Positions 51,240-60,030 of a stretch of 64,000 bases of DNA are shown in pieces (position 1 is the stretch's first letter; each line of letters starts with the position of its first letter). The notes beneath the pieces are model-generated. The model made no database searches and was not told the DNA's origin. It was given only the letters and a program-made list of their open reading frames with translations. The DNA comes from Chryseobacterium soldanellicola. Lineage in GTDB: Bacteria; Bacteroidota; Bacteroidia; Flavobacteriales; Weeksellaceae. The position numbers and the translations under genes were made by a program. The stretch is from positions 806,001-870,000 of the forward strand of contig NZ_FNKL01000003.1 of NCBI RefSeq assembly GCF_900100115.1, written 5' to 3'.

Positions 51240-51712
51240 CTCTGCTTATTTCTCTTAGCTTTTCTGAAATCCCATGGCGCAATCGCATTTTTATCAGACC
51301 ATAAACCCAATTCTTCTTCCTTTGCGAAGGTTTCAAATTCCTTCAGCTTTATATTTCTGGAATTTTGAAAATACCACCATCCAAAACCGGCTTTTATGAT
51401 TTCGGCAGATAAGTATTTTTCATCGTCGTAGAAAATTTTTGCAAGGGTCCTTCTGTATCTGTCTTTTCCTATTCTGTAAAAAATAACGGTTTTCCCAAAA
51501 ACCTGCGAACTTGTAAACTGTTTTGCATTTTTCCCAAAAGCCTGTCCGTTTTCGGGGCAGTCAACGTCGGCAAGCCTCAAGGTTTCCTGTTTGTTGCCTG
51601 ACAATAAAGCGACAACGGTATCTCCGTCTTTCACCTTTACAATTTTAGCTTTTATTTGAGAAAAAATTAAAACAGAAGAAAAAATACAACTTATGAAAAG
51701 AATTTTTATCAT
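51224..51712 (-). CDS. secreted thermonuclease-like protein
   Basis: A 162-residue protein with a signal peptide (MIKILFISCIFSSVLIFSQ) and a staphylococcal-nuclease fold: VKVKDGDTVVAL with the metal-site Asp, LRLADVDCPE with the catalytic Arg, and DRYRRTLAKIF with the second Arg. The family degrades DNA and RNA with Ca2+. It is expected in the periplasm or outside the cell. It starts nine bases after the stop of the AraC-type gene on the same strand. Confidence 0.88.
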   Translation of the reverse strand: MIKILFISCIFSSVLIFSQIKAKIVKVKDGDTVVALLSGNKQETLRLADVDCPENGQAFGKNAKQFTSSQVFGKTVIFYRIGKDRYRRTLAKIFYDDEKYLSAEIIKAGFGWWYFQNSRNIKLKEFETFAKEEELGLWSDKNAIAPWDFRKAKRNKQRKEIL

Positions 51713-51720
51713 TATTAATA

Positions 51721-52527
51721 TTAAGTCGAAATTATTTTACTTGGCGACAACCCATACAGTTTTTTAAAAGCAAATGAAAAATGTGAAAGATCTTCAAAAC
51801 CCAGATCCAGATAAATGTCAGACGCCATTTTTCCTTTTTCTAAAAGATAATGAGCTTCCTGAAGCCTTTTTTGCAAGAGCCATTTTCCGGGAGTCAGACC
51901 AAAGACTTTTTCAAAATCACGTTTAAAAGTTGCCAAGCTTCTTCCTGTGAGATATGCGAAACGGTCTAGATTAACATTAAAATGATAATTTTTATTCATA
52001 AAAGCTTCAATATCAATTTTTCCGGGCTCGTTAAAGTCAAAGAGAACATCTTTTAATTCCGGATCTTGTTGAAGCAATAATAAGATGACTTCTTTTATTT
52101 TTAATTCCGCCAAACGAGGATCAGAAAGCTTCCCCGACAATTGATACATCAAAAGAGAATCCATGAACATTTTTATCTGCAAATCGGCTTCCAGAAACAA
52201 CAACGATCTGTCTTGTCTTTTTTTCTCTGAAACCAAGCCATATTCAAGGCTAACATCTTTTAAAATCTGCTGATCAAGATAAATTGATAACGACTGAAAT
52301 TCTTCATTCGGTGGCGGCTGTTTCGTAAATTTCAACAATTGATTTCTCTTTAAAAACCGTATCGATCCGCTTTCAGAAATACATTCATTAAAACCATCAT
52401 TCAAAATCAAATTTCCTGCAACCTGATAACTCAAAACATGATCAGAAACAAAATGCTCTCCCTGTCTGCTCATTTGGGCATAACAGGAATAGACGATGTT
52501 TCCTAAATTTTCTCTTGTTGATTTCAT
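51721..52527 (-). CDS. AraC-family transcriptional regulator
   Basis: About 268 residues from the ATG at 52527 (MKSTRENLGN); a frame start three codons earlier is less likely. The N-terminal 160 residues are a cupin-like sensing domain. The C-terminal AraC domain has two HTH units (FAYLTGRSLATFKRDFEKVF, then DIYLDLGFEDLSHFSFAFKK). It follows the SDR gene 52582-53478 on the same strand and probably controls it. It mirrors the SDR-AraC pair at 53707-55497. Confidence 0.88.
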   Translation of the reverse strand: MKSTRENLGNIVYSCYAQMSRQGEHFVSDHVLSYQVAGNLILNDGFNECISESGSIRFLKRNQLLKFTKQPPPNEEFQSLSIYLDQQILKDVSLEYGLVSEKKRQDRSLLFLEADLQIKMFMDSLLMYQLSGKLSDPRLAELKIKEVILLLLQQDPELKDVLFDFNEPGKIDIEAFMNKNYHFNVNLDRFAYLTGRSLATFKRDFEKVFGLTPGKWLLQKRLQEAHYLLEKGKMASDIYLDLGFEDLSHFSFAFKKLYGLSPSKIIST

Positions 52528-52581
52528 GCAATACAAATATAATAAAATGAGACTGCATTATCTACAGCCTCATGATTAGAA

Positions 52582-53478
52582 TTATTTTAAATCAATGCCT
52601 TTATGAGCGAGATATTGTTTGCCGTATTCGGTTTCAAAAATATTGACGGCTTCATCGTGATCTGTTGAGATGGTTACATCCATCCATTTTTCGAATTCTT
52701 CTTTTCTTTGCTCGTCTGTTTTTCTTAAAATCGCAGCAGCTTCACTTCCTAACACCAAATGCAACGGCGGAGTCGGATGATTTACAATATCAATCATCAC
52801 TTTTGCCGCTTTCGCTGGATCGCCCATCGGAAGAAATTTCCCTGAAGTTAAATGTTCTTTTATACCTCCGACAGTTGTTTCGTAACCTTCTATATCTTTA
52901 GCAAAACTCATGGAAGAGCCTGCCCATTCTGTACGGAAACCTCCTGGTTCAATACAGGTTACTTTAATTCCAAGTGGGGCAACTTCTTTACTTAAAGATT
53001 CAGAAAAACCTGCTAATCCGAATTTTGCAGCCTGATAAATAGAAAGTCCGGCATTTCCTACTCTTCCGCCAATTGAGCTGATCTGCAGAATATGTCCCGA
53101 ACGTTCTTTACGCATATAAGGTAAAACCGCTCTTGTCACCTCAATCGGAGCATATAAATTGACTTCCAGCTGACTTCTAACCTGTTCGTTTGTAAACGCT
53201 TCTGCCGCCCCAGTAATTCCGAAACCTGCATTATTGACCAAAACATCGATCTTCCCGAAATGATTGACAGCTTCTTCAACCGTAGAATAAATCTGCTCTT
53301 TATTCTGAACATCCAATTCTAATGCAAGCAACTGATCCGGATATTGTTCCGCCAGATCATTTAATTGTTTAGGATCTCTTGCCGTCGCTACGACATTGTC
53401 ACCTTTTAATAATACCGCTTCTACTAAGCTTTTACCAAGTCCTTTTGAACTTCCTGTGATAAACCAAACGTTTTTCAT
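52582..53478 (-). CDS. short-chain dehydrogenase/reductase
   Basis: A 298-residue classical SDR from the ATG at 53478 (MKNVWFITGSSKGLGKS); the longer frame to 53553 adds a non-native extension. The NAD(P)-binding motif is GSSKGLG (TGxxxGxG), NNAG is present (VLVNNAGFG), and the active-site Ser and YxxxK appear as ISSIGGRVGNAGLSIYQAAK. Substrate unknown. It is divergent from a homologous SDR at 53707 and followed by an AraC regulator. Confidence 0.9.
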   Translation of the reverse strand: MKNVWFITGSSKGLGKSLVEAVLLKGDNVVATARDPKQLNDLAEQYPDQLLALELDVQNKEQIYSTVEEAVNHFGKIDVLVNNAGFGITGAAEAFTNEQVRSQLEVNLYAPIEVTRAVLPYMRKERSGHILQISSIGGRVGNAGLSIYQAAKFGLAGFSESLSKEVAPLGIKVTCIEPGGFRTEWAGSSMSFAKDIEGYETTVGGIKEHLTSGKFLPMGDPAKAAKVMIDIVNHPTPPLHLVLGSEAAAILRKTDEQRKEEFEKWMDVTISTDHDEAVNIFETEYGKQYLAHKGIDLK

Positions 53479-53671
53479 TTTTTTATTGATTTTATTGAGA
53501 CAAAGTTCCGCCAAATCAATAGGTATCCGTTTTGTTGAAAAGCTCAAATACACTTTGTTGAAAAAGTCATTTTTAGTAATAATTAATTCTTACCTATTGC
53601 GTAATTTTATAAATAGTACTTCTGTGCTGTTTTTCAGCTGAAATGAACTAACAATCTGATTGGCAATCCGG

Positions 53672-53679
53672 TAATTTTG
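53672..53679 (+). promoter_or_regulatory. -7 element for the SDR gene at 53707
   Basis: TAATTTTG matches TAnnTTTG and lies 27 bases before the start codon. No ideally spaced TTG is visible, in keeping with activation by an AraC-type regulator. Confidence 0.5.
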
Positions 53680-53706
53680 CATCATTAATTAAACAAAAAA
53701 TTTAAA

Positions 53707-54531
53707 ATGAGTAAAATAGTTTTTATTACCGGTGCATCCAAAGGATTTGGAAAATTGTGGGCAGAAGCACTTTTGCAAAGAGGAGATAAAGTAGCGGCTA
53801 CAGCGAGAAATATCTATGCTTTAGAAGATTTAAAAGCAAAATATGGCGACAATATTCTTCCTTTAGCATTGGATGTAAACAACCGCGCAGAAGCATTTGA
53901 TGTCGTAGAAAAGATTGAAAAACACTTCGGGAGAATAGATGTTTTAATCAATAATGCCGGGTATGGGTTATTCGGAACTATGGAAGAAACAACCGAGGAA
54001 CAAGCCAGAGAGCAAATGGAAACTAACTTTTTCGGTTCTCTTTGGGTAGCACAGGCGGTATTGCCGATTATGAGAAAACAAAAAAGCGGTCATATTATTC
54101 AGGTTTCCAGCTTTTTAGGATTAACGACATTACCGTTATTAAGCTTATACAATGCTTCAAAATTTGCCGTGGAAGGCTTAATTGAAACGCTTGGAACAGA
54201 AACCGCCCATTTGGGAATCAAAACCACACTCATAGAACCAAATGGGTATGCAACAGACTGGGCAGGGGCGTCAGCATTTCAGACGACTGCTGATATTACA
54301 GATTACAATCCTGTGCGTGAGGCCTTTTCGGAAGCAACAAACACTCAGGAAATCTGGGGAAATCCCGCGGCGACCGTAAAACCTATTTTAGATATTATTG
54401 ACAGTCAAAATCCGCCACAAAGATTATTATTTGGAAAAATCGCCTACAATGCCATTCATGAAATCTACACAAAACGTCTTCAAGACATTGAAAGCTGGAA
54501 AGAAGTAAGCATTGAGGCTCACGGTCATTAG
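53707..54531 (+). CDS. short-chain dehydrogenase/reductase
   Basis: A 274-residue classical SDR: TGASKGFG cofactor motif, LINNAGYG, active-site Ser in VSSFLGL and Tyr-x-x-x-Lys in SLYNASKFA. It is related to the divergent SDR at 52582 and shares its overall C-terminal layout. Substrate unknown. The next gene is an AraC-type regulator, 75 bases downstream. Confidence 0.9.
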   Translation: MSKIVFITGASKGFGKLWAEALLQRGDKVAATARNIYALEDLKAKYGDNILPLALDVNNRAEAFDVVEKIEKHFGRIDVLINNAGYGLFGTMEETTEEQAREQMETNFFGSLWVAQAVLPIMRKQKSGHIIQVSSFLGLTTLPLLSLYNASKFAVEGLIETLGTETAHLGIKTTLIEPNGYATDWAGASAFQTTADITDYNPVREAFSEATNTQEIWGNPAATVKPILDIIDSQNPPQRLLFGKIAYNAIHEIYTKRLQDIESWKEVSIEAHGH

Positions 54532-54606
54532 TTTAATAAAAATTATGAAGATTATATTAATTTATTTTTAGCCTAAATTTGAATGACAAAAAATCTTTAT
54601 TAAAAG

Positions 54607-55497
54607 ATGAAACATTTTAAAAACCTTACGGAATTACACGTACATAATCATTGGGATGCACCGGAGCATCCCCTTTTCAGTATGTTGGGGTGCCTGTCGG
54701 AGTGTACGATGGGTAATCAGGAATTTACGACCGACTGTTATGTAATTGCCTTTAAAAAAATAAAGTCCGGCGTCTTTATGTATGGAAGAATGCCTTACGA
54801 TCACGACAACGGAAGCATGTTTTTCGCCAAACCCAGACAAATCATTGAGATGAAAGATCTTCAGTTTGAGGAAAGAGGATTTATGTTTTTCATCCATGAA
54901 GATTATCTGAACGGGCATGAATTACATAAAACCATCGATCAACACGGCTATTTTGATTATGAAGTCACAGAAGCCCTGCATCTTTCTCCAAAAGAAGAGC
55001 TGCTGATTCTTGATATTCATGATAAAATAGAAGCAGAATATAAAAATAATCCAGACGAATACAGCCGGGAAATTATTTTAAGCCATATTTCGTCGATTTT
55101 AACCTATGCTCAAAGATTTTATAAAAGACAATTTATAGATCGCACTCAAATTGTAGGGAAAACAGCCTCTAAATTTAATGATGCCTTGAAAAAGTACATT
55201 AATGAAGGTAAATTGCAGGAGCACGGCTTACCCAATGTAGCCCAGCTTGCCGATCAGCTTTCCCTTTCCCCAAGGTATTTAAGCGATTTATTAAAACAGG
55301 AAACCGGAAAGACAGCGTTGGAATTAATTCATGCATTTTTAATATCTGAAGCCAAAAATCTCCTGCGCATCGGTGAAAAAGGCGTTTCTGAAATTGCCTA
55401 CGAACTCGGGTTTGAAAATACTTCCTATTTTTCAAGACTGTTTAAAAAGCAGACAGGAATGAAACCGCTGGAATTTAGGAAAATGAGAATGAATTAA
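54607..55497 (+). CDS. AraC-family transcriptional regulator
   Basis: A 296-residue protein. The N-terminal domain is cupin-like (FAKPRQIIEMKDLQFEERGF), typical of AraC proteins that sense small molecules. The C-terminal DNA-binding domain has two HTHs (ADQLSLSPRYLSDLLKQETG, then IAYELGFENTSYFSRLFKKQ). It is co-directional with the preceding SDR gene and probably its regulator. Confidence 0.88.
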   Translation: MKHFKNLTELHVHNHWDAPEHPLFSMLGCLSECTMGNQEFTTDCYVIAFKKIKSGVFMYGRMPYDHDNGSMFFAKPRQIIEMKDLQFEERGFMFFIHEDYLNGHELHKTIDQHGYFDYEVTEALHLSPKEELLILDIHDKIEAEYKNNPDEYSREIILSHISSILTYAQRFYKRQFIDRTQIVGKTASKFNDALKKYINEGKLQEHGLPNVAQLADQLSLSPRYLSDLLKQETGKTALELIHAFLISEAKNLLRIGEKGVSEIAYELGFENTSYFSRLFKKQTGMKPLEFRKMRMN

Positions 55498-55743
55498 CAT
55501 AATTAAACCTTAAATTCATTAATAATTTAAATTAATATTTCCGCTATCAACAAAAATATAAAGCTATTTAATTAAACTATAAAACTTGGGCATCATTTAT
55601 ATTTATATATTTTATCAAAGGCAGGTCCTAAAATACCAAAATATAACACCCTGAATATGAAAAGACTAAAACCTCGTATTACAAAATGCAGTTAGTCTAC
55701 CCACAAAAAAGACTAAAAAAATGTTTTATCGTAAAGAATTTTA

Positions 55744-55751
55744 TATATTTG
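55744..55751 (+). promoter_or_regulatory. -7 element of the acpP operon
   Basis: TATATTTG matches TAnnTTTG, 32 bases before the acpP start codon, leaving a leader of about 25 bases. The spacer upstream (55498-55743) is AT-rich with no gene seen. Confidence 0.6.
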
Positions 55752-55783
55752 CACCATCTAACAATTAAAAAAAATAATTTACT

Positions 55784-56023
55784 ATGTCAGACATTGCATC
55801 AAGAGTAAAAGCTATCATCGCTGATAAGCTTGACGTTGAAGAAACAGAAGTAACTCCGGAAGCTAGCTTCACGAACGATTTAGGAGCAGATTCTTTGGAT
55901 ACAGTCGAACTAATCATGGAATTTGAAAAAGAATTCAACATTCAAATCCCTGACGATCAGGCTGAAAAAATTACTACTGTAGGACACGCTATCGCTTATA
56001 TCGAAGAAGTAGTAAATAAATAA
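55784..56023 (+). CDS. acpP: acyl carrier protein
   Basis: A 79-residue acidic protein with the phosphopantetheine site [10 protein letters not shown] (Ser around residue 39) and the helical ACP pattern to the end. It carries acyl chains in type II fatty acid synthesis. It is followed after 34 bases by fabF, the usual order. Confidence 0.97.
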   Translation: MSDIASRVKAIIADKLDVEETEVTPEASFTNDLGADSLDTVELIMEFEKEFNIQIPDDQAEKITTVGHAIAYIEEVVNK

Positions 56024-56057
56024 TATTCTTCAACAAAAAAGAAATTAAAAAAAGTTT

Positions 56058-57302
56058 ATGGAATTAAAAAGAGTAGTTGTAACCGGTTTTGGCGCAATAA
56101 CACCAATTGGAAATAATGCAAAAGAATACTGGGAAAATCTTCTAAAAGGTGAGAGCGGTGCTGCTCCGATTACTCTTTTTGATGCCACAAACTTTAAAAC
56201 TAAATTCGCTTGCGAGGTGAAAAATTTCGATCCGCTGCAACATTTCGATAAGAAAGAAGCAAAAAAAATGGACCGGAATACACAACTTGGGTTGGTAGCT
56301 GCCCGAGAGGCAGTATCACACTCAAGAATTATCGAAGACAATGTAGATAAAAACAGAGTCGGAGTAATTTGGGGATCAGGAATCGGAGGTTTGGAAACAT
56401 TTGAAACAGAAGTTTTAGGATGGGCAAATACCGAAATTCCCAGATTCAACCCATTTTTTATTCCGAAAATGATTGCGGACATCACCCCGGGACACATCTC
56501 TATCGAGTATGGTTTCCATGGTCCGAATTACACAACTGTTTCTGCATGTGCGTCTTCTGCAAATGCTTTAATTGATTCCAAAATGCTGATCCAGTTGGGA
56601 AAAGCAGACGTGATTGTATGTGGAGGCTCTGAAGCAGCCGTTACAGCAAGTGGTGTCGGTGGATTCAATGCAATGATGGCACTTTCTACAAGAAACGACG
56701 ATCCGAAAACAGCTTCAAGACCTTTCGACAAAGACAGAGATGGCTTTGTACTAGGCGAAGGAGCAGGATCCATCATTCTTGAAGAATATGAGCACGCCGT
56801 AAAACGTGGTGCTACAATTTATGCAGAATTAAAAGGTGGCGGTCTGAGTGCAGATGCACATCACATGACAGCCCCTCATCCTGAAGGCTTAGGAGCTTAT
56901 TTAGTAATGAAAAATTGCTTGGAAGATGCAGGGTTAACTGCTGATGAAGTAGATCACATCAATATGCATGGGACGTCTACTCCATTAGGAGACATTGCAG
57001 AATCTAATGCCATTTCAAAATTACTAGGCGAGCACGCTTTTGACATTCAGATTAATTCTACAAAATCAATGACAGGTCACCTTTTGGGTGCCGCCGGAGT
57101 TATTGAAGCTATTGCTGCGTTGGGAACGATTATTCATGGTATTGTTCCTCCTACCATTAACCATTTTACTGATGATGAAAATATTGACAGCAGACTGAAT
57201 TTTACATTCAATGACGCTGTGAAGAAAGATGTGAAAGTAGCCATGAGCAATACTTTTGGGTTTGGTGGGCATAACGCTTGCGTTCTATTTACGAAAATCT
57301 AA
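56058..57302 (+). CDS. fabF: 3-oxoacyl-ACP synthase II
   Basis: A 414-residue condensing enzyme (KAS II). It begins MELKRVVVTGFGAITPIGN. The catalytic triad is visible as Cys in SACASSANA (near residue 164), His in NMHGTSTPLGD (near 305) and His in MTGHLLGAAG (near 341). It elongates acyl-ACP chains, including C16:1 to C18:1. It is co-transcribed with acpP and precedes rnc by nine bases. Confidence 0.97.
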   Translation: MELKRVVVTGFGAITPIGNNAKEYWENLLKGESGAAPITLFDATNFKTKFACEVKNFDPLQHFDKKEAKKMDRNTQLGLVAAREAVSHSRIIEDNVDKNRVGVIWGSGIGGLETFETEVLGWANTEIPRFNPFFIPKMIADITPGHISIEYGFHGPNYTTVSACASSANALIDSKMLIQLGKADVIVCGGSEAAVTASGVGGFNAMMALSTRNDDPKTASRPFDKDRDGFVLGEGAGSIILEEYEHAVKRGATIYAELKGGGLSADAHHMTAPHPEGLGAYLVMKNCLEDAGLTADEVDHINMHGTSTPLGDIAESNAISKLLGEHAFDIQINSTKSMTGHLLGAAGVIEAIAALGTIIHGIVPPTINHFTDDENIDSRLNFTFNDAVKKDVKVAMSNTFGFGGHNACVLFTKI

Positions 57303-57311
57303 ATTCAATGA

Positions 57312-58073
57312 ATGGAGTTACAGAAATACTTTTCTAAATTCCTTCTCAAAAACAGAAAAAGAAAATTAACGGAGAGAGATTTCTTCCTCAGCACGAAACT
57401 CAATAAAATGTTAGGCGCTGAGGTGCAAAATATTGCTCTTTACCGTGAGGCTTTTTCATTAAAAACCTCTTCTAAAAATCAGGACAGTAATTACGAAAGA
57501 CTTGAATTTTTGGGAGACTCTGTTTTGGGTACAGTCATTTCTTGTCATTTGTTTCAGGCATATCCCCAGGCCAATGAAGGATATCTGACGCAGATGAAAT
57601 CTAAGATTGTTAACAGGAAAAATCTTAATAAATTAGGAGAAGACCTAAAGCTTACTGACCTTTTACAAAAACAAGGTTCTGTAGCGTTGGGTGAAAATAT
57701 TTCCGGAAATTTATTAGAAGCTTTGATCGGTGCTGTTTATCTTGATTTCCATTATGATACCTGCAAAAGGATTATTTTGGAAAGATTGCTTACGCCTTCC
57801 GAAATTAACAAGCTTGAAAATAAAATTGTAAGCTATAAAGGTCTTCTGCTGGAATGGAGCCAGAAGAAAAAAGTAAATATAAAGTACGAAACTTGCGAAG
57901 AAGTACAGGTAAATAAAGCAATCGTTTTTCGTTGCCACGTTTGGCTTTCTGACGAAAAAATCGCGAATGCGACGGAAACTTCCAAGAAAAAAGCAGAAGA
58001 AAAGGCAGCGCAGAGGGCATTTTATATTTTAAACAAAAAAGAAAATATACTTGGAAATTCAAAAACTTTATGA
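57312..58073 (+). CDS. rnc: ribonuclease III
   Basis: A 253-residue enzyme. The RNase III signature NYERLEFLGDSVLG lies near residues 60-74 with catalytic Glu and Asp, and a second acidic cluster is GNLLEALIGAVYLD near 135. A C-terminal double-stranded RNA-binding domain follows (about 175-245, ending ATETSKKKAEEKAAQRAF). It processes rRNA and mRNA duplexes. Its 3' end overlaps the next gene by 23 bases. Confidence 0.95.
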   Translation: MELQKYFSKFLLKNRKRKLTERDFFLSTKLNKMLGAEVQNIALYREAFSLKTSSKNQDSNYERLEFLGDSVLGTVISCHLFQAYPQANEGYLTQMKSKIVNRKNLNKLGEDLKLTDLLQKQGSVALGENISGNLLEALIGAVYLDFHYDTCKRIILERLLTPSEINKLENKIVSYKGLLLEWSQKKKVNIKYETCEEVQVNKAIVFRCHVWLSDEKIANATETSKKKAEEKAAQRAFYILNKKENILGNSKTL

Positions 58074-58527
58074 CCTAGACGATATAGAATTTGAAGATAT
58101 TGCCATAGGATTGGTAAGATTAGCAAAAAATATACCCGATCATGAGTTTTTCTATCATGTAAATCAAAATAACAGCGACCTTAAATTTTCAAGAAAGAAA
58201 GATCTGATCTTCAATGGGGCTTATTTTGACTATTATTTTCCAAGATTTGAAGCTTACCATAAGTTTACAAAAACCTGTTTTACTTTCATTTCAAACAAAT
58301 CTTCTGAAAGTAAACAAAAAAAACCACAGACTGAACTCTTCTCAGAAGAAGAAAACATTAAATTTTTATTAAATAATCAGGTAGAAGTACAATATATTTT
58401 GCATAGTTCGGAACAGTTTCATGATTTTTCCGTAATTTTGCTCCCTGAAAATCTTGTCTTTCCAATTCAAGATTACACACTAAGTTCTGATGAAGAGCTT
58501 TATCAAATTATCCAGTATTATGAATAA
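58051..58527 (+). CDS. IPExxxVDY-family protein
   Basis: A 158-residue protein of the Bacteroidota family found between rnc and pyk. The family-type block IPDHEFFYHVNQNN and the late FSVILLPENLVFPIQDY are present. The start appears to be TTG at 58051, inside rnc, as no in-frame ATG precedes the conserved region. Function unknown. It overlaps rnc at the 5' end and pyk by eight bases at the 3' end, indicating tight coupling. Confidence 0.8.
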   Translation: MEIQKLYDLDDIEFEDIAIGLVRLAKNIPDHEFFYHVNQNNSDLKFSRKKDLIFNGAYFDYYFPRFEAYHKFTKTCFTFISNKSSESKQKKPQTELFSEEENIKFLLNNQVEVQYILHSSEQFHDFSVILLPENLVFPIQDYTLSSDEELYQIIQYYE

Positions 58528-59965
58528 GTATTTAAAGAAGACAAAAATTATCGCAACACTTGGACCGGCTTCATCGTCGAAGGAAGTAATGTTAGGGTTA
58601 ATGAGAGCAGGTGTTGATGTTTTTAGAATAAATTTTTCACACGCAGACTACGACTTGGTTCGCTCAAATATGGAAATTATCAGAGAACTTAATAAAGAAT
58701 ATGGGTTTTCTGTAGGTATTTTGGGAGATTTACAAGGTCCAAAACTGAGAGTAGGTGTAGTGAAAGAAGGTTCTTATCTAAATCCTGGAGACATCCTTAC
58801 CTTCACGAATGAAAAAATTGAGGGAGATTCTACGAAAGTCTATATGACGTACCAGCAATTTCCTCAGGACGTAAAAGTTGGGGAAAGAATCCTTATTGAT
58901 GACGGTAAATTAGTTTTAGAAGTAATAGAAACTAACGAAAAAGATATTGTAAAAGCGAAGACGATTCAAGGGGGACCGTTAAGTTCTAAAAAAGGGGTAA
59001 ACCTTCCGAATACAAACGTTTCTCTTCCTGCTTTAACGGAAAAAGATATTCAGGACGCCAACTTCATGCTTGACATGGAAGTAGACTGGATCGCGCTTTC
59101 TTTCGTACGTCACGCACAGGACATTATTGACTTAAAAGAACTTATTAAAACACATCCGAACGGTAAATTCAAGATTCCGATTATTGCGAAAATTGAAAAA
59201 CCTGAAGGGGTAAAAAATATCGATGAAATCCTATTAGAATGCGACGGATTAATGGTTGCCCGTGGAGATCTCGGTGTTGAAGTTCCAATGGAAGAAGTTC
59301 CTGCAATCCAGAAAACATTGGTTGAAAAAGCAAGATTCTATTCTAAGCCGGTAATTATTGCCACTCAGATGATGGAAACAATGATCAACAGCTTAACGCC
59401 AACAAGAGCGGAAGTAAATGACGTTGCCAACTCTGTATTAGATGGTGCTGATGCCGTGATGCTTTCAGGAGAAACCTCAGTAGGCAGATATCCTGTACAG
59501 GTAGTCGAAAATATGGCTAAAATTGTACAAAATATCGAAAAAACAAGTTTTTATCAACATAAAAATGAACCGATTGAGAAAGATTACAACTGTATTGATG
59601 ACAGATTTATCACAAACAGAGTATGCCTTGCTGCGGTAAGAATTGCAAAAACAACGAACGTTGCTGCGATTGTTACGTTAACGCATTCAGGATATACAGC
59701 TTTCCAGCTTGCGGCTCACAGACCGAATTCTCACATTATTGTTTACAGTGGCAATAAGAGAGTTATTACGATGTTGAATCTTCTTTGGGGCGTTCATGCG
59801 TATTATTATGACATGAAAAAACCTACTGATGAAACAATTATTCAGGTAAATATGTTGACGCACAATCATGGTTATATTGAAACCGGAGATTTCGTCATCA
59901 ATATCAACGCTACACCATCATACGAAGGTGGCAAAACAAATACATTAAGATTAACAACAGTTTAA
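58520..59965 (+). CDS. pyk: pyruvate kinase
   Basis: A 481-residue enzyme from ATG 58520 (MNKYLKKTKIIATLGPASSS), chosen over an upstream in-frame start because it overlaps the previous stop in the ATGAATAA arrangement. Motifs include MRAGVDVFRINFSH, the active-site IPIIAKIEKPEGV and MVARGDLGVE, and MLSGETSVGRYPV. It converts phosphoenolpyruvate and ADP to pyruvate and ATP. A strong terminator follows. Confidence 0.96.
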   Translation: MNKYLKKTKIIATLGPASSSKEVMLGLMRAGVDVFRINFSHADYDLVRSNMEIIRELNKEYGFSVGILGDLQGPKLRVGVVKEGSYLNPGDILTFTNEKIEGDSTKVYMTYQQFPQDVKVGERILIDDGKLVLEVIETNEKDIVKAKTIQGGPLSSKKGVNLPNTNVSLPALTEKDIQDANFMLDMEVDWIALSFVRHAQDIIDLKELIKTHPNGKFKIPIIAKIEKPEGVKNIDEILLECDGLMVARGDLGVEVPMEEVPAIQKTLVEKARFYSKPVIIATQMMETMINSLTPTRAEVNDVANSVLDGADAVMLSGETSVGRYPVQVVENMAKIVQNIEKTSFYQHKNEPIEKDYNCIDDRFITNRVCLAAVRIAKTTNVAAIVTLTHSGYTAFQLAAHRPNSHIIVYSGNKRVITMLNLLWGVHAYYYDMKKPTDETIIQVNMLTHNHGYIETGDFVININATPSYEGGKTNTLRLTTV

Positions 59966-59982
59966 TCTCAATTATAAAATAA

Positions 59983-60011
59983 AAACTCCCGAGAATATCG
60001 GGAGTTTTTTT
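59983..60011 (+). terminator. pyk operon terminator
   Basis: AAACTCCCGA pairs with TCGGGAGTTT around GAATA and is followed by a T run. It closes the acpP-fabF-rnc-pyk transcription unit and also faces the convergent aldehyde dehydrogenase gene, whose stop is at 60031. Confidence 0.9.
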
Positions 60012-60030
60012 ATGTTTAAACGTAAGAAAA

